The notes: generated by a model not told the origin, from the sequence alone. A stretch of DNA of 64,000 bases from Flammeovirgaceae bacterium SG7u.111 (GCA_034044135.1 CP139021.1:3735635-3799634); one strand, 5' to 3'; counted from the first letter of the stretch, positions 53,841 through 64,000 are shown. Numbers and translations are program-made.

Positions 53841-54356
53841 ATGAAAAAAATCATATTATTGAATCTAATGCTACTTATTAGTTTGGTATCCCTCAGTCAA
53901 ACCTTAAAGCAAAATGAAATAGATGAGTTTACTAATAACTCTATTAAAAGAACTTCATGGGAAACATTAAATATGACAATGAAATTTGCTGCTTATTTTA
54001 GGCTTTCAAATATAAACGGCGAATCATATTTTGACCTTAAAATGATGATTGGATCAAAAGTTTTTTCTATCGATAAGAATCAAGAATTGATGATAAAGTT
54101 ATCTGATGGAGAAATTGTAAAGCTCCCGAATTTAAAATTTGCAACAACATGTAAAGGGTGTGGAGCAAAAGGAATTTCTGGGAGTGGTGCTCAAGGCATT
54201 CAGGTTTCATATCCCATCACTAAAAATCAGATCGAGAAATTGAAAACTGGAAAAGGGAACAAAATTAGAATTTATACAAATGATGGATATGTAGAAAATG
54301 ATATGAAGATGAATATCTACAAAAAAATTGTAAAAGCTTTAGCTCTTATTGAATAA
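53841..54356 (+). CDS. Exported hypothetical protein
   Basis: A 171-residue protein with a signal peptide (MKKIILLNLMLLISLVSLSQ). The mature part is beta-rich, with one vicinal Cys motif (FATTCKGCGAKGISGSG) near residue 100 that may bind metal or form a disulfide. The C-terminus is Lys-rich. No family recognised. A terminator follows directly. Confidence 0.7.
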   Translation: MKKIILLNLMLLISLVSLSQTLKQNEIDEFTNNSIKRTSWETLNMTMKFAAYFRLSNINGESYFDLKMMIGSKVFSIDKNQELMIKLSDGEIVKLPNLKFATTCKGCGAKGISGSGAQGIQVSYPITKNQIEKLKTGKGNKIRIYTNDGYVENDMKMNIYKKIVKALALIE

Positions 54357-54378
54357 TACAACTTACTACCTATAAAAA

Positions 54379-54411
54379 ATTAACGCCATTACTCCAAGTA
54401 ACGGCGTTAAT
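54379..54411. terminator. Bidirectional terminator
   Basis: Arms ATTAACGCCATTACT and AGTAACGGCGTTAAT around CCA, with one mismatch. It sits between convergent genes. Confidence 0.85.
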
Positions 54412-54434
54412 TCAGCTCTGGTTTTCACATAAAC

Positions 54435-54827
54435 CTAAAACGGCAATTCGTCCTCAGGAGCTTCCGAAAAACTCATCCCCGTCATGTCATCTCCACCAGC
54501 AGAGCCTTGTGCAGGAGCAGCATCGGCACTTGGTGCTTGAGACCCACCGCCAGCTTTTTCTATCCTCCAAGCATCCAAGTTGGTGAAATAGGTAGTCGTT
54601 CCGTTTTTGGTATAAGGCCTGCCTTTTAGATTGAAATGTACGTTTACCTCATCGCCAGCACCCAATCCATCTAGCATGTTGCACTTATCTTGCACCGACT
54701 GAAACTTCACGAATTCCGCATAGTTCCCATCTTTTACCTCTATTACGAACTCTCTCTTTTTAAATCTTTCCGTCACCTGTACCGTATCGTATACCTCCAC
54801 TATTTTCCCCTGAACCTGAAATGCCAT
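54435..54827 (-). CDS. DUF3127 family protein
   Basis: A 130-residue protein from the ATG at 54827 (MAFQVQGKIVEVYDTVQVTERF). It resembles the DUF3127 family of small OB-fold-like proteins: KREFVIEVKDGNYAEFVKFQ and VNVHFNLKGRPYTKNGTTTYFTNLDAW are characteristic. The tail is Ala/Gly/Pro-rich and ends with an acidic DELPF motif as in single-strand DNA-binding proteins. A nucleic-acid-binding role is plausible but unproven. The reading extends upstream, but this start gives the family N-terminus. Confidence 0.85.
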   Translation of the reverse strand: MAFQVQGKIVEVYDTVQVTERFKKREFVIEVKDGNYAEFVKFQSVQDKCNMLDGLGAGDEVNVHFNLKGRPYTKNGTTTYFTNLDAWRIEKAGGGSQAPSADAAPAQGSAGGDDMTGMSFSEAPEDELPF

Positions 54828-54973
54828 GTTTTGTATATTTTTATATAAATGAAAATTAATTTTTGGCGAAATTACCAATTTCCTTGGCTTTATCTAGCCA
54901 TCCCTATCGATTAATAATCAAATCCATTAATTTTCGATAAAGAACTAAAAAAACACGAAGCTTTTCCACAAAT

Positions 54974-56107
54974 ATGAATAATGAAATATGGGTAATGAGC
55001 TCGGCATTTGATACGCTAACGCTACCCGAAGTACTCGATAAAACAAAAGAAATAGGAGCGCAAGGTGTAGATCTGTGCGTATTCCGCAGGGATGGCCTTC
55101 GCCAAGACCATGTAGCCACCCACCTCGACTACGAGGACTTCAACTTAGAAGAAGCCAAAAAAACTCTTGAGCTTTTTAACCAACATCAACTCCATATTTC
55201 CATTGGGGCATTTGAAAACCTCATTGGCGGACCAGAAGCCGAGCGGATCAATAACCAAAACCACTTGCTCAGGCTCATACGCATGGCACACCTCATGGGC
55301 GGAACTGAAAATGACGTGACCGTGGGCACATTTGTAGGCTACAACCACGAGCTGGGCGTGCAAGACGGAGGCTTTGAAAAGAACCTAGAAGAATACCAAA
55401 AAGTCTTTACCCCCATCATCCAATATGCGGAAGACCTCGGGGTAAAAGTACTGTACGAAAACTGCCCGATGGAAGGCTGGCAAGCCGCTTCTTTCCCCAC
55501 CACGTTTAACAATCTTTCTGGAGTATTGGCAGCCCGAAAGCTTATGTACGCCCTCATCCCGAGCAAAGCCCATGGGGAAATATACGATCCTTCTCACGAC
55601 GTTTGGCAGCACACCAATCCATCGGAGGTAATCAGGGCGACCGACCCCGAGCGCCTGCACCGCATCCATGTAAAGGCGACAAGAAACCTCCAAAACAGCA
55701 CCCGAACGCACTGGGGAGGCATGTATCCCGCCCAGCTCGTCAACAAGGAGCTTGCCCAGAAAGCAGGAGTACCCCTTTGCAACGGAGAATGGGACAGGCA
55801 CAATTACGAAGCAATGCTACCAGGCTTTGGCGGCTCCGACAGCATGGACTGGCGAGACTTTGTAGACACCTTGAAGGAAAAAGGGTTTGAAGGTGTATTC
55901 GAAATAGAAAACGAGGCCATGCTCTCCAAAGGAACGGGCAACATGGGCGCAAACATCCAAGGCTTCAAAGCCACCGTAATGAACCTCGCTCCCATGCTCT
56001 GGAACTTGGGCGAAAATGGCTACGCCTTCGACCACTCTTCCTTCCGCGAACTCAAAGAAACTGTTTCAAAAGATATACCTTTGAAAAAAATGAAAGATTT
56101 AGTGTAA
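54974..56107 (+). CDS. Sugar phosphate isomerase/epimerase-like TIM-barrel protein
   Basis: A 377-residue protein of the xylose-isomerase-like TIM-barrel family. Metal-ligand positions are visible as Glu in VLYENCPMEGW, Asp/His in YDPSHDVWQH, His in HRIHVKATRN and Glu in GVFEIENEAML. Family members isomerise or epimerise keto-sugars or act on related small polyols. The exact substrate cannot be told. It is followed by hemF after 82 bp of repeat-like spacer, so co-transcription is uncertain. Confidence 0.85.
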   Translation: MNNEIWVMSSAFDTLTLPEVLDKTKEIGAQGVDLCVFRRDGLRQDHVATHLDYEDFNLEEAKKTLELFNQHQLHISIGAFENLIGGPEAERINNQNHLLRLIRMAHLMGGTENDVTVGTFVGYNHELGVQDGGFEKNLEEYQKVFTPIIQYAEDLGVKVLYENCPMEGWQAASFPTTFNNLSGVLAARKLMYALIPSKAHGEIYDPSHDVWQHTNPSEVIRATDPERLHRIHVKATRNLQNSTRTHWGGMYPAQLVNKELAQKAGVPLCNGEWDRHNYEAMLPGFGGSDSMDWRDFVDTLKEKGFEGVFEIENEAMLSKGTGNMGANIQGFKATVMNLAPMLWNLGENGYAFDHSSFRELKETVSKDIPLKKMKDLV

Positions 56108-56109
56108 TG

Positions 56110-56188
56110 AGTTGATGTGCTAATATGCTAATGAGGGGATAGAAAAATATAGAACTAGCAACTAGCACCCAGAAACAAGTAACTAGAA
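56110..56188 (+). repeat. Short-word arrays between the isomerase-like gene and hemF
   Basis: The spacer consists of two word types: GATGTGCTAATATGCTAATG at 56114-56133, the reverse complement of the words at 23291-23346, and then AACTAGCAACTAGCACCCAG followed by AACAAGTAACTAGAA. No coding frame. Structurally similar to the arrays around the four-helix-bundle genes, but with no such gene here. Confidence 0.55.
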
Positions 56189-56189
56189 C

Positions 56190-57083
56190 ATGACCAAAGA
56201 AGAAATAGCAGAATGGTTTAAAGGCTTGCAAAACCGCATTTGCCACAGCCTAGAAACCACCGATGGAAAAGGAACATTCAAAGAAGACGCTTGGGACAGA
56301 GAAGGCGGCGGAGGCGGCAGAGCCCGCGTGATAGAAAACGGCAACATCATAGAAAAAGGTGGCGTGAATTTTTCAGCCGTTCATGGGCAAACTCCTGCCA
56401 AAATCACCCAAGCCTTAGGTGTACCCGAAAACTCAGAGTTCTTCGCCACGGGCGTTTCCATCGTGATGCACCCTCAAAGCCCGATGGTGCCCATCATCCA
56501 CATGAATGTGCGCTACTTCGAGATGAGCAGCGGGCACAAATGGTTCGGCGGTGGCATCGACCTCACACCGCATTACATCGACCAAGCCGATGCCGAGCAT
56601 TTCCATTCTCAGTTAAAAACCGTTTGCGACAAGCATCACGAAAGTTATTACCCCAAATTCAAACCTTGGGCAGACGAGTATTTCTACATCAAACACCGAA
56701 ACGAAACCCGTGGCATTGGCGGAATATTTTTCGATAGGCTATCGGAAAGTGAAGAATTTAGTTTGGAACAACGATTTGCTTTTGTGAAAGACGTTGGGGA
56801 AGCTTTTGCCCCCATCTACACCCATTTCATGAAGAAAAACAGCCAACTCCCTTTTGAGAAAAAGCACAAAGAGTGGCAACGAATTAGGCGGGGACGCTAC
56901 GTGGAATTCAATTTGGTATGGGACAAGGGAACAAAGTTTGGCTTGGACACCAACGGGCGTACAGAATCCATCTTGATGAGCCTCCCACCCCAAGCCAACT
57001 GGCTCTACAATCACCAGCCCGAAGTTGGTAGCGAAGAGGCGAAAACGCTAGCGCTTCTTCAAAAAGGGATTGATTGGGCTTGA
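56190..57083 (+). CDS. hemF: Oxygen-dependent coproporphyrinogen III oxidase
   Basis: A 297-residue enzyme that decarboxylates coproporphyrinogen III to protoporphyrinogen IX with O2 in haem synthesis. Family signatures are WDREGGGGGRARVIENG, GVNFSAVHG, IIHMNVRYFEM, WFGGGIDLTPHYI and VEFNLVWDKGTKFGLDTNGRTESILMSLPP. Length is normal. Its presence indicates at least micro-aerobic growth. It stands beside an isomerase-like gene without other haem genes. Confidence 0.97.
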   Translation: MTKEEIAEWFKGLQNRICHSLETTDGKGTFKEDAWDREGGGGGRARVIENGNIIEKGGVNFSAVHGQTPAKITQALGVPENSEFFATGVSIVMHPQSPMVPIIHMNVRYFEMSSGHKWFGGGIDLTPHYIDQADAEHFHSQLKTVCDKHHESYYPKFKPWADEYFYIKHRNETRGIGGIFFDRLSESEEFSLEQRFAFVKDVGEAFAPIYTHFMKKNSQLPFEKKHKEWQRIRRGRYVEFNLVWDKGTKFGLDTNGRTESILMSLPPQANWLYNHQPEVGSEEAKTLALLQKGIDWA

Positions 57084-57091
57084 TCTGAGTC

Positions 57092-57130
57092 AACAAACGT
57101 CCGGGATGCTTTGAGCGCCCCGGACATTTG
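57092..57130. terminator. Bidirectional terminator after hemF
   Basis: Arms ACAAACGTCCGGG and CCCGGACATTTGT around a 13-base loop, with a T run downstream. It serves hemF and the convergent gene at 57159. Confidence 0.85.
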
Positions 57131-57158
57131 TTTTAAAACCCATCTAAAAAGTCTTCCT

Positions 57159-59108
57159 TCACTCCAACCCACCCTCAAATATATCAGCTCCTGAGCCTAA
57201 GCGTATTTTGCCATTTTCTATCCAAATATCGTCTCCTTGGTAAATGGGGGCTTTCTTTTTGAAGCTGACTTTTTTTCCATTCACTTTTGCCTTGGGTATC
57301 CGACCATGATGCTCGCCCTTAGGCCATTCGGGTTGCTCAAATGGTGGAGCAGTAGCCATTACCACAGGAACTTGCACGCCCCAACCTCCATCTACCATCG
57401 GCTCTATAAAAGTCCCGTCCACCCCAAACGTTACTTCTATTTTTTCTCTGTCCTGCGTTTCGTACAGAATCGTATGCTCATCTTTTTGTACCAACTGAGC
57501 TTTTGCATTCTGGGTAAATTCCTGTAAGCTGGCAAACCTATTTTTTTCAAAAGCTTCCATCACGAATCCGCAAAGCAAGCCCGCCTCAGCTTCATCTACG
57601 TACACAAACCGCTTCCCTTTTTCCATGATTTTTACATGAGGAGAGCTGTGCACAAAACTGATCAGCAGCCAAGCATTTTCAAGCCCAACATACAGCGCTG
57701 GCCCTACCATTTTAATCTCTGTCCTTGGCAAGTTTATGTAACTTGTATTTTTATTGATCACCTTTCCCCCAAAGCTCACCGCATCTTCCTTATTGGTCTC
57801 ATGCGGGTACCTACTTTTAAAATCTCGCCCCCATTTTTTAGCCCACTTTTTTACCATATCTCTCATTTCCAAGACAATATGATCACCTTCATAAGGAGTT
57901 TGGGTAAGCTGAACCAGTATGTTTTTGTATTGAAAATGTTGCGTCCAAGGATTGCGGGTCTTTCCCGACCAATCATTGTAAAAACGACCGTTTCCACTGA
58001 CCACATCGGGCATTGCCCCTTCTTTTTTCACTACCAATTTCCAATTCACCAGCTCAGAAGAAGCCTCCGTCCAGCCACCGTAAGGACTTTGCGCCGAACC
58101 TAAGGTAAATCCTTGTCCAACATAAAACTGCTGATTGACAAACCCTCTTTCTTCAAACAAGTAAGAGGGCTTTGCACCTTGGTAAAGCTTAGTGATCCCG
58201 ATGTTTTTCTTGGCAATAGAAAGCAACTGTGAAGGAGGGCGATAACTGCTAGTGGCCGCATGCACTACATGAACATATTCACTACCCAACCAACCTTGCA
58301 ACGGGGGGCTACCTCCTTCGGAAAACCAAAACCAGCAGAAGTAGGCAATTGCCCCATCATCTATTTTACCCACACCATTTCCTCTCATTTCCGCACCGCC
58401 ATATGCCCCATAGCTGTAGTGCAAAGCCATTTCGGCAGCGTAATAATCAAGCACAGCCTTGGCTATTTTTTTGATTTCTTCCGACTTGGCAAAATCATAC
58501 ACATTCAACCAACCAATCAAACTATAACCCCCATATTTCCCCGAGTTCCATTCACCTGCACCATAGGTAAGCAGTTGTTCAGCCCAAGATTTCATCCAGC
58601 CTTCCATCTGCTCAAGCTTGCCTTCTGCTTGCGGAAACACATCGGGAAAAGCCATGGCTTCTTGGGCAAGAATATACCCACTTGTGCGGGACATACTTAC
58701 CTCGCTTTCCGTCCCTTCACCCATCCAAGCATTGTAGCTATCCCTTCGTTCAAATACCTTTTTCAGCAGTTTTACTTTATTTTTTTTCAGAGAAGGCGCA
58801 GTGGGGTATTTCGACAGCAACCTAGCCATTCCTACCAAAGAAATCTGTTTGGGGTAATCCCCCACCCTTGCTGCTACCCATTCATTTCCCGCCTTGTCCT
58901 CCTCTCCATATTGCTCAAACCGCGCAATCACTTTTGACCAAAAATACCTTTCAATACTGGCAGCACTTTGGTTGGGCAGGCGATACTTATTGGCAACTTG
59001 TTCCAGAAGTATATCAGCCCTATTATCAATTTCTTGTTCATAAAGTTGCCCCTTGGCGCTTGCTATGCTCAAGCCCCCTAACAGCAAGAATATATATTTC
59101 AACATCAT
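57159..59108 (-). CDS. Large secreted protein of unknown function, possibly carbohydrate-active
   Basis: A 649-residue protein with a signal peptide (LLGGLSIASAKG). The first ~380 residues are helical with many Trp/Tyr/Gly motifs (GAGEWNSGKYGGYSLIGWLNVYDFA), consistent with an alpha-toroid. The second half is beta-rich (TEIKMVGPALYVGLENAWLLISFVHS). This two-part layout occurs in several polysaccharide lyases, and a pectin-degrading enzyme is encoded nearby. I see no catalytic signature of a named family, so this is a guess from architecture only. Confidence 0.65.
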   Translation of the reverse strand: MMLKYIFLLLGGLSIASAKGQLYEQEIDNRADILLEQVANKYRLPNQSAASIERYFWSKVIARFEQYGEEDKAGNEWVAARVGDYPKQISLVGMARLLSKYPTAPSLKKNKVKLLKKVFERRDSYNAWMGEGTESEVSMSRTSGYILAQEAMAFPDVFPQAEGKLEQMEGWMKSWAEQLLTYGAGEWNSGKYGGYSLIGWLNVYDFAKSEEIKKIAKAVLDYYAAEMALHYSYGAYGGAEMRGNGVGKIDDGAIAYFCWFWFSEGGSPPLQGWLGSEYVHVVHAATSSYRPPSQLLSIAKKNIGITKLYQGAKPSYLFEERGFVNQQFYVGQGFTLGSAQSPYGGWTEASSELVNWKLVVKKEGAMPDVVSGNGRFYNDWSGKTRNPWTQHFQYKNILVQLTQTPYEGDHIVLEMRDMVKKWAKKWGRDFKSRYPHETNKEDAVSFGGKVINKNTSYINLPRTEIKMVGPALYVGLENAWLLISFVHSSPHVKIMEKGKRFVYVDEAEAGLLCGFVMEAFEKNRFASLQEFTQNAKAQLVQKDEHTILYETQDREKIEVTFGVDGTFIEPMVDGGWGVQVPVVMATAPPFEQPEWPKGEHHGRIPKAKVNGKKVSFKKKAPIYQGDDIWIENGKIRLGSGADIFEGGLE

Positions 59109-59180
59109 TGTCCTTTCTTAGTTTGAGGATGCATATTAGCTAAGATGTCGAAAAAAAACACTTTTCTGGCCTATGTAAAA

Positions 59181-59441
59181 TCAACTTTCTTTACGTTCGA
59201 TTTTCTCCTCCCCTTCGGGTACGGGAATGCTGTCTAATTCCAAGTACCAGTCGGCATGGGGCGAAAGTTGCGAACAGGCTGGGCATTGGGTCGTTTTGTG
59301 AACATGCCCACAAGCCGGGCATTTCCCATACGTATTAAAGGTATTCCAAACGTGCATACAGTGGCATTGCCAATAATCTCCTCCATCGGGCTCCCAAGTG
59401 CATTTGGGGCACATGATTTTTTCCTCTTTATTTTCTGACAT
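59181..59441 (-). CDS. Small cysteine-rich zinc-ribbon protein
   Basis: An 86-residue protein with four CxxC-type or CxC pairs: MCPKC, QCHC, KCPAC and QCPAC, plus His residues (CMHVW, GHVHKT). The spacing suggests two zinc ribbons packed together, followed by an acidic tail (PVPEGEEKIERKES). No known family name, and partners are unknown. It is monocistronic. Confidence 0.75.
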   Translation of the reverse strand: MSENKEEKIMCPKCTWEPDGGDYWQCHCMHVWNTFNTYGKCPACGHVHKTTQCPACSQLSPHADWYLELDSIPVPEGEEKIERKES

Positions 59442-59655
59442 TTTATGTTGGATAAGGTTGGTGTTAATCTCGAAGCGATTTAGCTTCTGAGAAGCCGTTT
59501 GGTTACTTAAGAAACATCCCCAAGCAACTTCTTACAGAAAAATAAAAAAAATATGCATCAAATCCGAGAATAATGGTTCGCTAACCTTCCACTGACACCT
59601 AACTTTATACAAAAATATAACTGTTCATTTTTACTCTTCCTTTGTAAAAAAATAA

Positions 59656-59690
59656 AACCTCCAAGAGCTTTAAAACAGCCCTTGGAGGTT
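59656..59690 (-). terminator. Terminator of the pectin-degrading fusion gene
   Basis: Arms AACCTCCAAG and CTTGGAGGTT around a 15-base loop, followed on the minus strand by TTATTTTTTT. It is 24 bp past the stop of the large gene. Confidence 0.82.
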
Positions 59691-59713
59691 CTTTGATATT
59701 CTGATTTGAATGC

Positions 59714-62700
59714 TTACTTCCCAACTGCCACGCTATAAGCGATGCTTGCATCTTTTGTTTGTATTTGCAAAATATACAAACCATTTGGAAGGCTAGAAGT
59801 ATTGATGGTTTTGGAGAAGTTTTGAGCAGTTTTAGTAAACTGATCGTGGAAATGTTTTCTGCCATCTACTCCATACAATCCCAACTCGATTAGCCCGCTA
59901 TACGAATTATTGATCTCTACTTTGAAATTGCCTTGGTTCGGGTTCGGGTAAATTAAGGACGATTGCTTAAAGAGTTCATCTTCCACTCCTGTTGGCGTTG
60001 GCTCGCTTACTTCCAGCACAAAGCTATCGCTCGCTATTTCACCATTGCCATCGTCGACTGTCACTACAATAGTGAGCGAGCCAACATTTCCTACTACTGG
60101 AGTGCCTACAAATCGGTTGCCTTGTGTATAAAAGCTTAACCATATGGGCAATGCAGCACCTCCATCTAAGGCAGCGCTATAAGTAAGCTGATCTCCATTT
60201 GCATCTGAAAATGTATTCCCTGGAATACTGAATTCAAAAGCTTCTCCAACAATAGCTTGCTGATCTGGAATTTCATTAACCAATACGGGCGCAGTGTTTT
60301 CAGCAACTTCTCCATCTACATAATTTGGGACGCCATCTTTATTTTGGCTATTCGTAACCGCTGCCACCAAACTGTTCAAATAAACTTCCACGTTTGTATA
60401 GTTCGTGTTCAGCGTGAAGGTTATTCCATCTGCAGGACCGTTCTTATCCAAACTGTTCGCATCTTCCCAAGAATCAGGCATTCCGTCGCCATCGGTATCC
60501 GTAGGTGCTGTAGTGGATGCATATTCAGGCCACCCACCTACATCGTTTTGGGTGTCAATCAACCCATTTGAGCTTCCATTCGAACCAGAAAACGTATAAG
60601 TCCCATCTCGGGTTTCTTGTACAACTCTACCATCAACCGTATCTCGAACTAAGCTAGCTCCCACGTAAGACAACACCCTTTCATAAGCCATTTCTGCATC
60701 GTGGGTGGTGATTTCCCCTTGATCGATAGGCGCTGCCAACTTGAGCTCAGCCTTATCTTTGGAAGAAGGATTCGGGTCAATGCCCAACCAGTTATCTGTG
60801 GTAACCGCATTGCTGCCTACCATGTAATTCCCATTGACATAAAAACTTCCCCAAACTTCTGCTGCTTGAGAATTAGAGCCGTCATCTGGATTAGGGGCAA
60901 AAATCCTATCCGCTTTGCTTGAAGATGTTGCTGGACCTGGCTTGTAATAATTATTCACGAGGTTGTAAGAACCACCTTCTCCTCCATATCCGCTATTTCC
61001 ACCCCAGTTATAAATCACATTGTTTCTAAAGTCTACATTTTCCAAGTCAGCCGTATTGGTAAAACGACTACCCGAAAAGCGTGGGTTTCTGCTGTCGTGA
61101 TGAGCAAGGAGGTTGTGGTGGAAACTTGCCGGCTGACCACCCCAAATGCCTCCATAACCATGCGTTCCTTTGCCATGAACCGAAACCCGTAAGCTCTCGG
61201 AAAGAAGAGACCACTGCAAGGTGAAGTTTTCATTGTGATAAAATGAAGCACATTCATCGGTACTCCAACTCATGGAGCAGTGGTCGATAATGATGTTTTT
61301 GTGGTACCTGCCCCAAAGCGCATCTCCCTCGTTTTGAGCCGTATCACCCATACGGAAGCGCATGTACCGAATAATTACATTATCAGCATCTATGTTCACC
61401 GAGTAATTCCTTATCGCTATTCCATCACCCGGAGCAGATTGCCCGGCAATGGTCACATCTCCATTTTTGATAGAAAGATTTGAATTCAAATTGATAACCC
61501 CAGATACCTTGAACATGATAGTTCTTTTTCCACTGGTGTTGATCGCAGCTCGGAGACTTCCCGTCCCTGAGTCGTTCAGGTTGGTCACATAAATCACCTG
61601 ACCTCCACGACCACCTGTTGTATAGCGTCCAAAGCCTTCTGCTCCGGGAAAAGCTACTTGCTTGGTAATTACCGTTGTATTTTCTGTAATGGTGAATGTT
61701 CCGTTTTTAACCGCATTGGTTTCAGACCCTACGGTGGTAATTGTATAATCAAAAACACCTTCTTCGGAGGGAGTTCCACTGAACGTAACCGTTTTTGCCA
61801 CATTATCAATTGCAGCACCGATCCCATCAGGAAGCCCTGAAACAATTACCGTTGAAGCATTTGCCCAACTATAAGAAAACTCCGTGATGGCAGAGCCAAC
61901 TTCTACCGTTTGAGACGAACTTCCTGCTCCTTGTTTGGTAAGAACTGCCGGCTCGGGATTTAGCTCTCCACCTGCACTCACCACCAAGCTCCCTCCACCT
62001 GAAATCTGTGTCGGATTTGTACTGGCTGTATACACTCCTGCCTCCATCTCCAAACCGTTCAATATAAATTTATCAACAGCTACTTCCGAAGCCAGTTCCA
62101 TGAAACCGCCTTCTTCCAGCACGACAGACAAAGTATCACCTGCACTTTTTGCATGGCTAAAAATCGCCTTGTTTCCAGCTCCAACTTTGATCGTGCTATT
62201 TCCAAAAGCGTTTGCCGCAGTGCCATTGATAGCGGTAAAAGAAGCTGCATTGTAACTTGGCGTAGCAATATCCCAAGTGCCAGTGAAGTTGCTGTTATCA
62301 CCACTCAACACCACCGTTGCATCACATTCGCAATCCCTTACATTTTGGGCGAAAATAGAAGATGAACCAGTAAACGTTCCGGGCAAAGTCATGCTGCTTC
62401 CAGCAACATTTGAACTATTCAATTTAAGATAAATATTACCTGTTATGGCAATAGGCGCATCAAGGGTAAAACCGGCTCCACTTGTAGCATACCTTAACGC
62501 TGAACCTTCTTGCATTTCAATCTGCCCAGTTGCTGAATGTGTTCCTCTCAAGCGGATGCCTCCAGTGCCCTTCACCGTCAAATTTGCAGGGAAAACCCAA
62601 GAAGTGGTTTCCATTTCAATTTCTGTAATTACTTGTTCGCCTTCTTCTGGCAAAAGCTGTGGCGAATAATGTTCGGCAACATCCCAGTTACCATTTTCCC

Positions 62701-64000
62701 CTCCTACAAAAGCAAATACATCAGGTCTACCAATAGTGATTTTGCCTGTCCCGCTGATCAAACTAGGGTTCGATGTAGCAGTGTATTCGCCCAAACCTTG
62801 GAGCACACCATCAATATAAAATTCGGAAAGGACTATATCTGCATTCAAAATCAGAGAAGAGCCCGCTACAACTTCTAGTTTCGATTCTGGATGAAAAACT
62901 TCGCTATTTCCCACCAAAAAAGTAGCCCTGTTGGCAACAGACACATCACCTTTTCCAAGCGAATGGGCTACCGCAGCACTCAATGTTCCTTCTTCCACAC
63001 TAAAAGCCCCTGAATAATCAGCATTATCTGTATTGAGCACCAAACTTCCTGAACCGCTTTTTGTTAGCGTATGAACTCCTGTGATAACAGCATCGAGCGT
63101 TAGCGCATTTTCAGTAAAAACAGTCACCGCCCCTTTGGTTGATATTTTCCCTTCTAAAGAAGCTGTTGCAGTTGCACCGATAGTGGAGCCGCCAATAGCC
63201 AAATAAGCAAGCGTGCTATTTGAAGAAACACTCAATGTAGCTCCGTTGCTCAGTGCCAAATCGGCATCAAACGAACCTCCATCAGCATCTACCACAAAAC
63301 TTCCGTCCACGGTAGCAGCTTCACCTGTTGCCGGCACTCCTGCCGGATTCCAGTTTGCAGCAGCTAACCAGCTACCTGAAGCATCGTTTCCTGTCCAAGT
63401 ATAACTCGCTACCAAAGGAGCTTCTGCCGTTGGATCCCAATTATCATTTCCTCCCAATACAGCCTGAACTGTGTAACCAGAAGCTTCTTCATCTGTCAAC
63501 GCTCTTATTCCAACCCAGTTGGCACGACCGCTCATATCGGCACCGCCACCTGTATTTTGATATTCATACAATTCTAAATTAGCACTCGTATCCGCATAAT
63601 CCATATTCCAAGTAGTTGGCCAGCCAAGCGGATCTATTTTGTCGGTCATGTCGCATTTCAGCCACGTAACTTTCGGATAATTATGCCAAGGTCTTCCTAG
63701 GGCAATGGTATTCCCATCGTCGCCAGCACGTGGGCTGTCTTCCACATACGTCACGTCGCATTCGCTAAAAACAAACCCATATTTTTGAGCTAAATCGGTA
63801 GAAGGTGCGGTAATCCAACCACCTCCCCAACTTCTAATTTCGCATTTGTCGAAGAAAGCAATGCCTCCTCCATAAATATAATCGGTACGACCTAGTACCA
63901 AACAGTTTTGAAAGTACGAGCGCTTGCCCACTGACCAAAAATAAATGGTATCTTGATAGCCTTTAAGGTTGCAGTTGACGAAAACAACTTTGTCTGATCT
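59714..64000 (-). CDS. Secreted pectinesterase-pectate lyase fusion with T9SS tail, 5' partial
   Basis: The frame is open to the right edge, so about 1428 residues are visible and the N-terminus is missing. Order of domains: C-terminal part of a CE8 pectin methylesterase (GYQDTIY, catalytic Asp in [19 protein letters not shown]); about 500 residues of beta-solenoid-like repeats resembling autotransporter-associated strands ([33 protein letters not shown]); an Ig-like module; a PL1 pectate lyase ([44 protein letters not shown]); a [13 protein letters not shown] linker; a cadherin-like module; and a T9SS sorting domain (YPNPNQGNF ... GLYILQI). It would de-esterify and cleave pectin at the cell surface. 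Confidence 0.93.
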   Translation of the reverse strand, partial: RSDKVVFVNCNLKGYQDTIYFWSVGKRSYFQNCLVLGRTDYIYGGGIAFFDKCEIRSWGGGWITAPSTDLAQKYGFVFSECDVTYVEDSPRAGDDGNTIALGRPWHNYPKVTWLKCDMTDKIDPLGWPTTWNMDYADTSANLELYEYQNTGGGADMSGRANWVGIRALTDEEASGYTVQAVLGGNDNWDPTAEAPLVASYTWTGNDASGSWLAAANWNPAGVPATGEAATVDGSFVVDADGGSFDADLALSNGATLSVSSNSTLAYLAIGGSTIGATATASLEGKISTKGAVTVFTENALTLDAVITGVHTLTKSGSGSLVLNTDNADYSGAFSVEEGTLSAAVAHSLGKGDVSVANRATFLVGNSEVFHPESKLEVVAGSSLILNADIVLSEFYIDGVLQGLGEYTATSNPSLISGTGKITIGRPDVFAFVGGENGNWDVAEHYSPQLLPEEGEQVITEIEMETTSWVFPANLTVKGTGGIRLRGTHSATGQIEMQEGSALRYATSGAGFTLDAPIAITGNIYLKLNSSNVAGSSMTLPGTFTGSSSIFAQNVRDCECDATVVLSGDNSNFTGTWDIATPSYNAASFTAINGTAANAFGNSTIKVGAGNKAIFSHAKSAGDTLSVVLEEGGFMELASEVAVDKFILNGLEMEAGVYTASTNPTQISGGGSLVVSAGGELNPEPAVLTKQGAGSSSQTVEVGSAITEFSYSWANASTVIVSGLPDGIGAAIDNVAKTVTFSGTPSEEGVFDYTITTVGSETNAVKNGTFTITENTTVITKQVAFPGAEGFGRYTTGGRGGQVIYVTNLNDSGTGSLRAAINTSGKRTIMFKVSGVINLNSNLSIKNGDVTIAGQSAPGDGIAIRNYSVNIDADNVIIRYMRFRMGDTAQNEGDALWGRYHKNIIIDHCSMSWSTDECASFYHNENFTLQWSLLSESLRVSVHGKGTHGYGGIWGGQPASFHHNLLAHHDSRNPRFSGSRFTNTADLENVDFRNNVIYNWGGNSGYGGEGGSYNLVNNYYKPGPATSSSKADRIFAPNPDDGSNSQAAEVWGSFYVNGNYMVGSNAVTTDNWLGIDPNPSSKDKAELKLAAPIDQGEITTHDAEMAYERVLSYVGASLVRDTVDGRVVQETRDGTYTFSGSNGSSNGLIDTQNDVGGWPEYASTTAPTDTDGDGMPDSWEDANSLDKNGPADGITFTLNTNYTNVEVYLNSLVAAVTNSQNKDGVPNYVDGEVAENTAPVLVNEIPDQQAIVGEAFEFSIPGNTFSDANGDQLTYSAALDGGAALPIWLSFYTQGNRFVGTPVVGNVGSLTIVVTVDDGNGEIASDSFVLEVSEPTPTGVEDELFKQSSLIYPNPNQGNFKVEINNSYSGLIELGLYGVDGRKHFHDQFTKTAQNFSKTINTSSLPNGLYILQIQTKDASIAYSVAVGK

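Noticed and set aside
56240-56737. 165-codon Arg/His-rich frame within hemF
   Set aside because: Overlaps hemF in another frame. The hemF reading carries all family signatures.
58260-58937. 225-codon frame antisense to the secreted 57159 gene
   Set aside because: The sense strand encodes a signal peptide and a coherent protein. The antisense product has no motif or ribosome-binding site.

Overview
The window looks like a chromosomal segment of a gliding marine-type Bacteroidota, most likely Cytophagales. The signs are: a gliding-motility-type (CHU_C) C-terminal domain and a type IX secretion sorting domain on large secreted proteins; an sdhCAB operon with the Bacteroidota cytochrome b558 subunit; a Na+-NQR operon; two OmpH/Skp-like chaperones; an HYC_CC_PP-family protein; CtlX; a DUF3127 protein; and weak, A-rich ribosome-binding regions. 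No rRNA, tRNA, CRISPR array, IS transposase or prophage gene was seen.

Layout. 1-5353 is a sugar-acid catabolic cluster on the minus strand (AraC regulator, RhaT-type permease, enolase-superfamily dehydratase, aldehyde dehydrogenase, 2-dehydro-3-deoxygalactonokinase cut by the window edge). Two TTTACCCTAC repeats 21 bp apart lie in front of the permease. 5750-8884 is a plus-strand ECF sigma / HEAT-repeat anti-sigma-like / two DUF4097-like genes module. A ~100-bp repeat occurs three times in 2045-7297, two copies flanking the anti-sigma gene in inverted orientation. 9841-13322 is sdhCAB. 13819-22422 holds envelope and small metabolic genes (OmpH, TlpA-like thioredoxin, membrane cytochrome c, HPt protein, IgGFc-binding/CHU_C surface protein, CtlX).

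23025-34760 is a copper/heavy-metal resistance region, all on the minus strand: an AraC-type regulator with an N-terminal CxxC metal-binding-like domain, CopA ATPase, a small HMA chaperone, an HYC_CC_PP protein, and CusA/TolC/CusB efflux genes. At its end is a 43-residue Cys-Cys membrane peptide that is easily missed. Two four-helix-bundle (S23/IVS-family) genes are inserted in the efflux operon, each overlapping the start codon of the next gene by ATGA and each lying between inverted arrays of degenerate short words. I consider these the best candidates here for an undescribed mobile or recombination-prone unit.

34879-41121 is housekeeping (OmpH, PurB, CobB/CbiA, universal stress protein, L,D-transpeptidase). 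42934-47701 is nqrABCDE, closed by a terminator with no nqrF. 47886-57083 mixes membrane proteins, a MORN-repeat protein, a MenE-like ligase, DUF3127, a sugar isomerase-like protein and HemF. 57159-64000 holds a secreted protein of unknown function, a cysteine-rich zinc-ribbon protein, and a very large pectinesterase-pectate lyase fusion with a T9SS tail, cut by the right edge. The pectin enzyme and the sugar-acid cluster would fit a plant- or algal-polysaccharide-degrading lifestyle.
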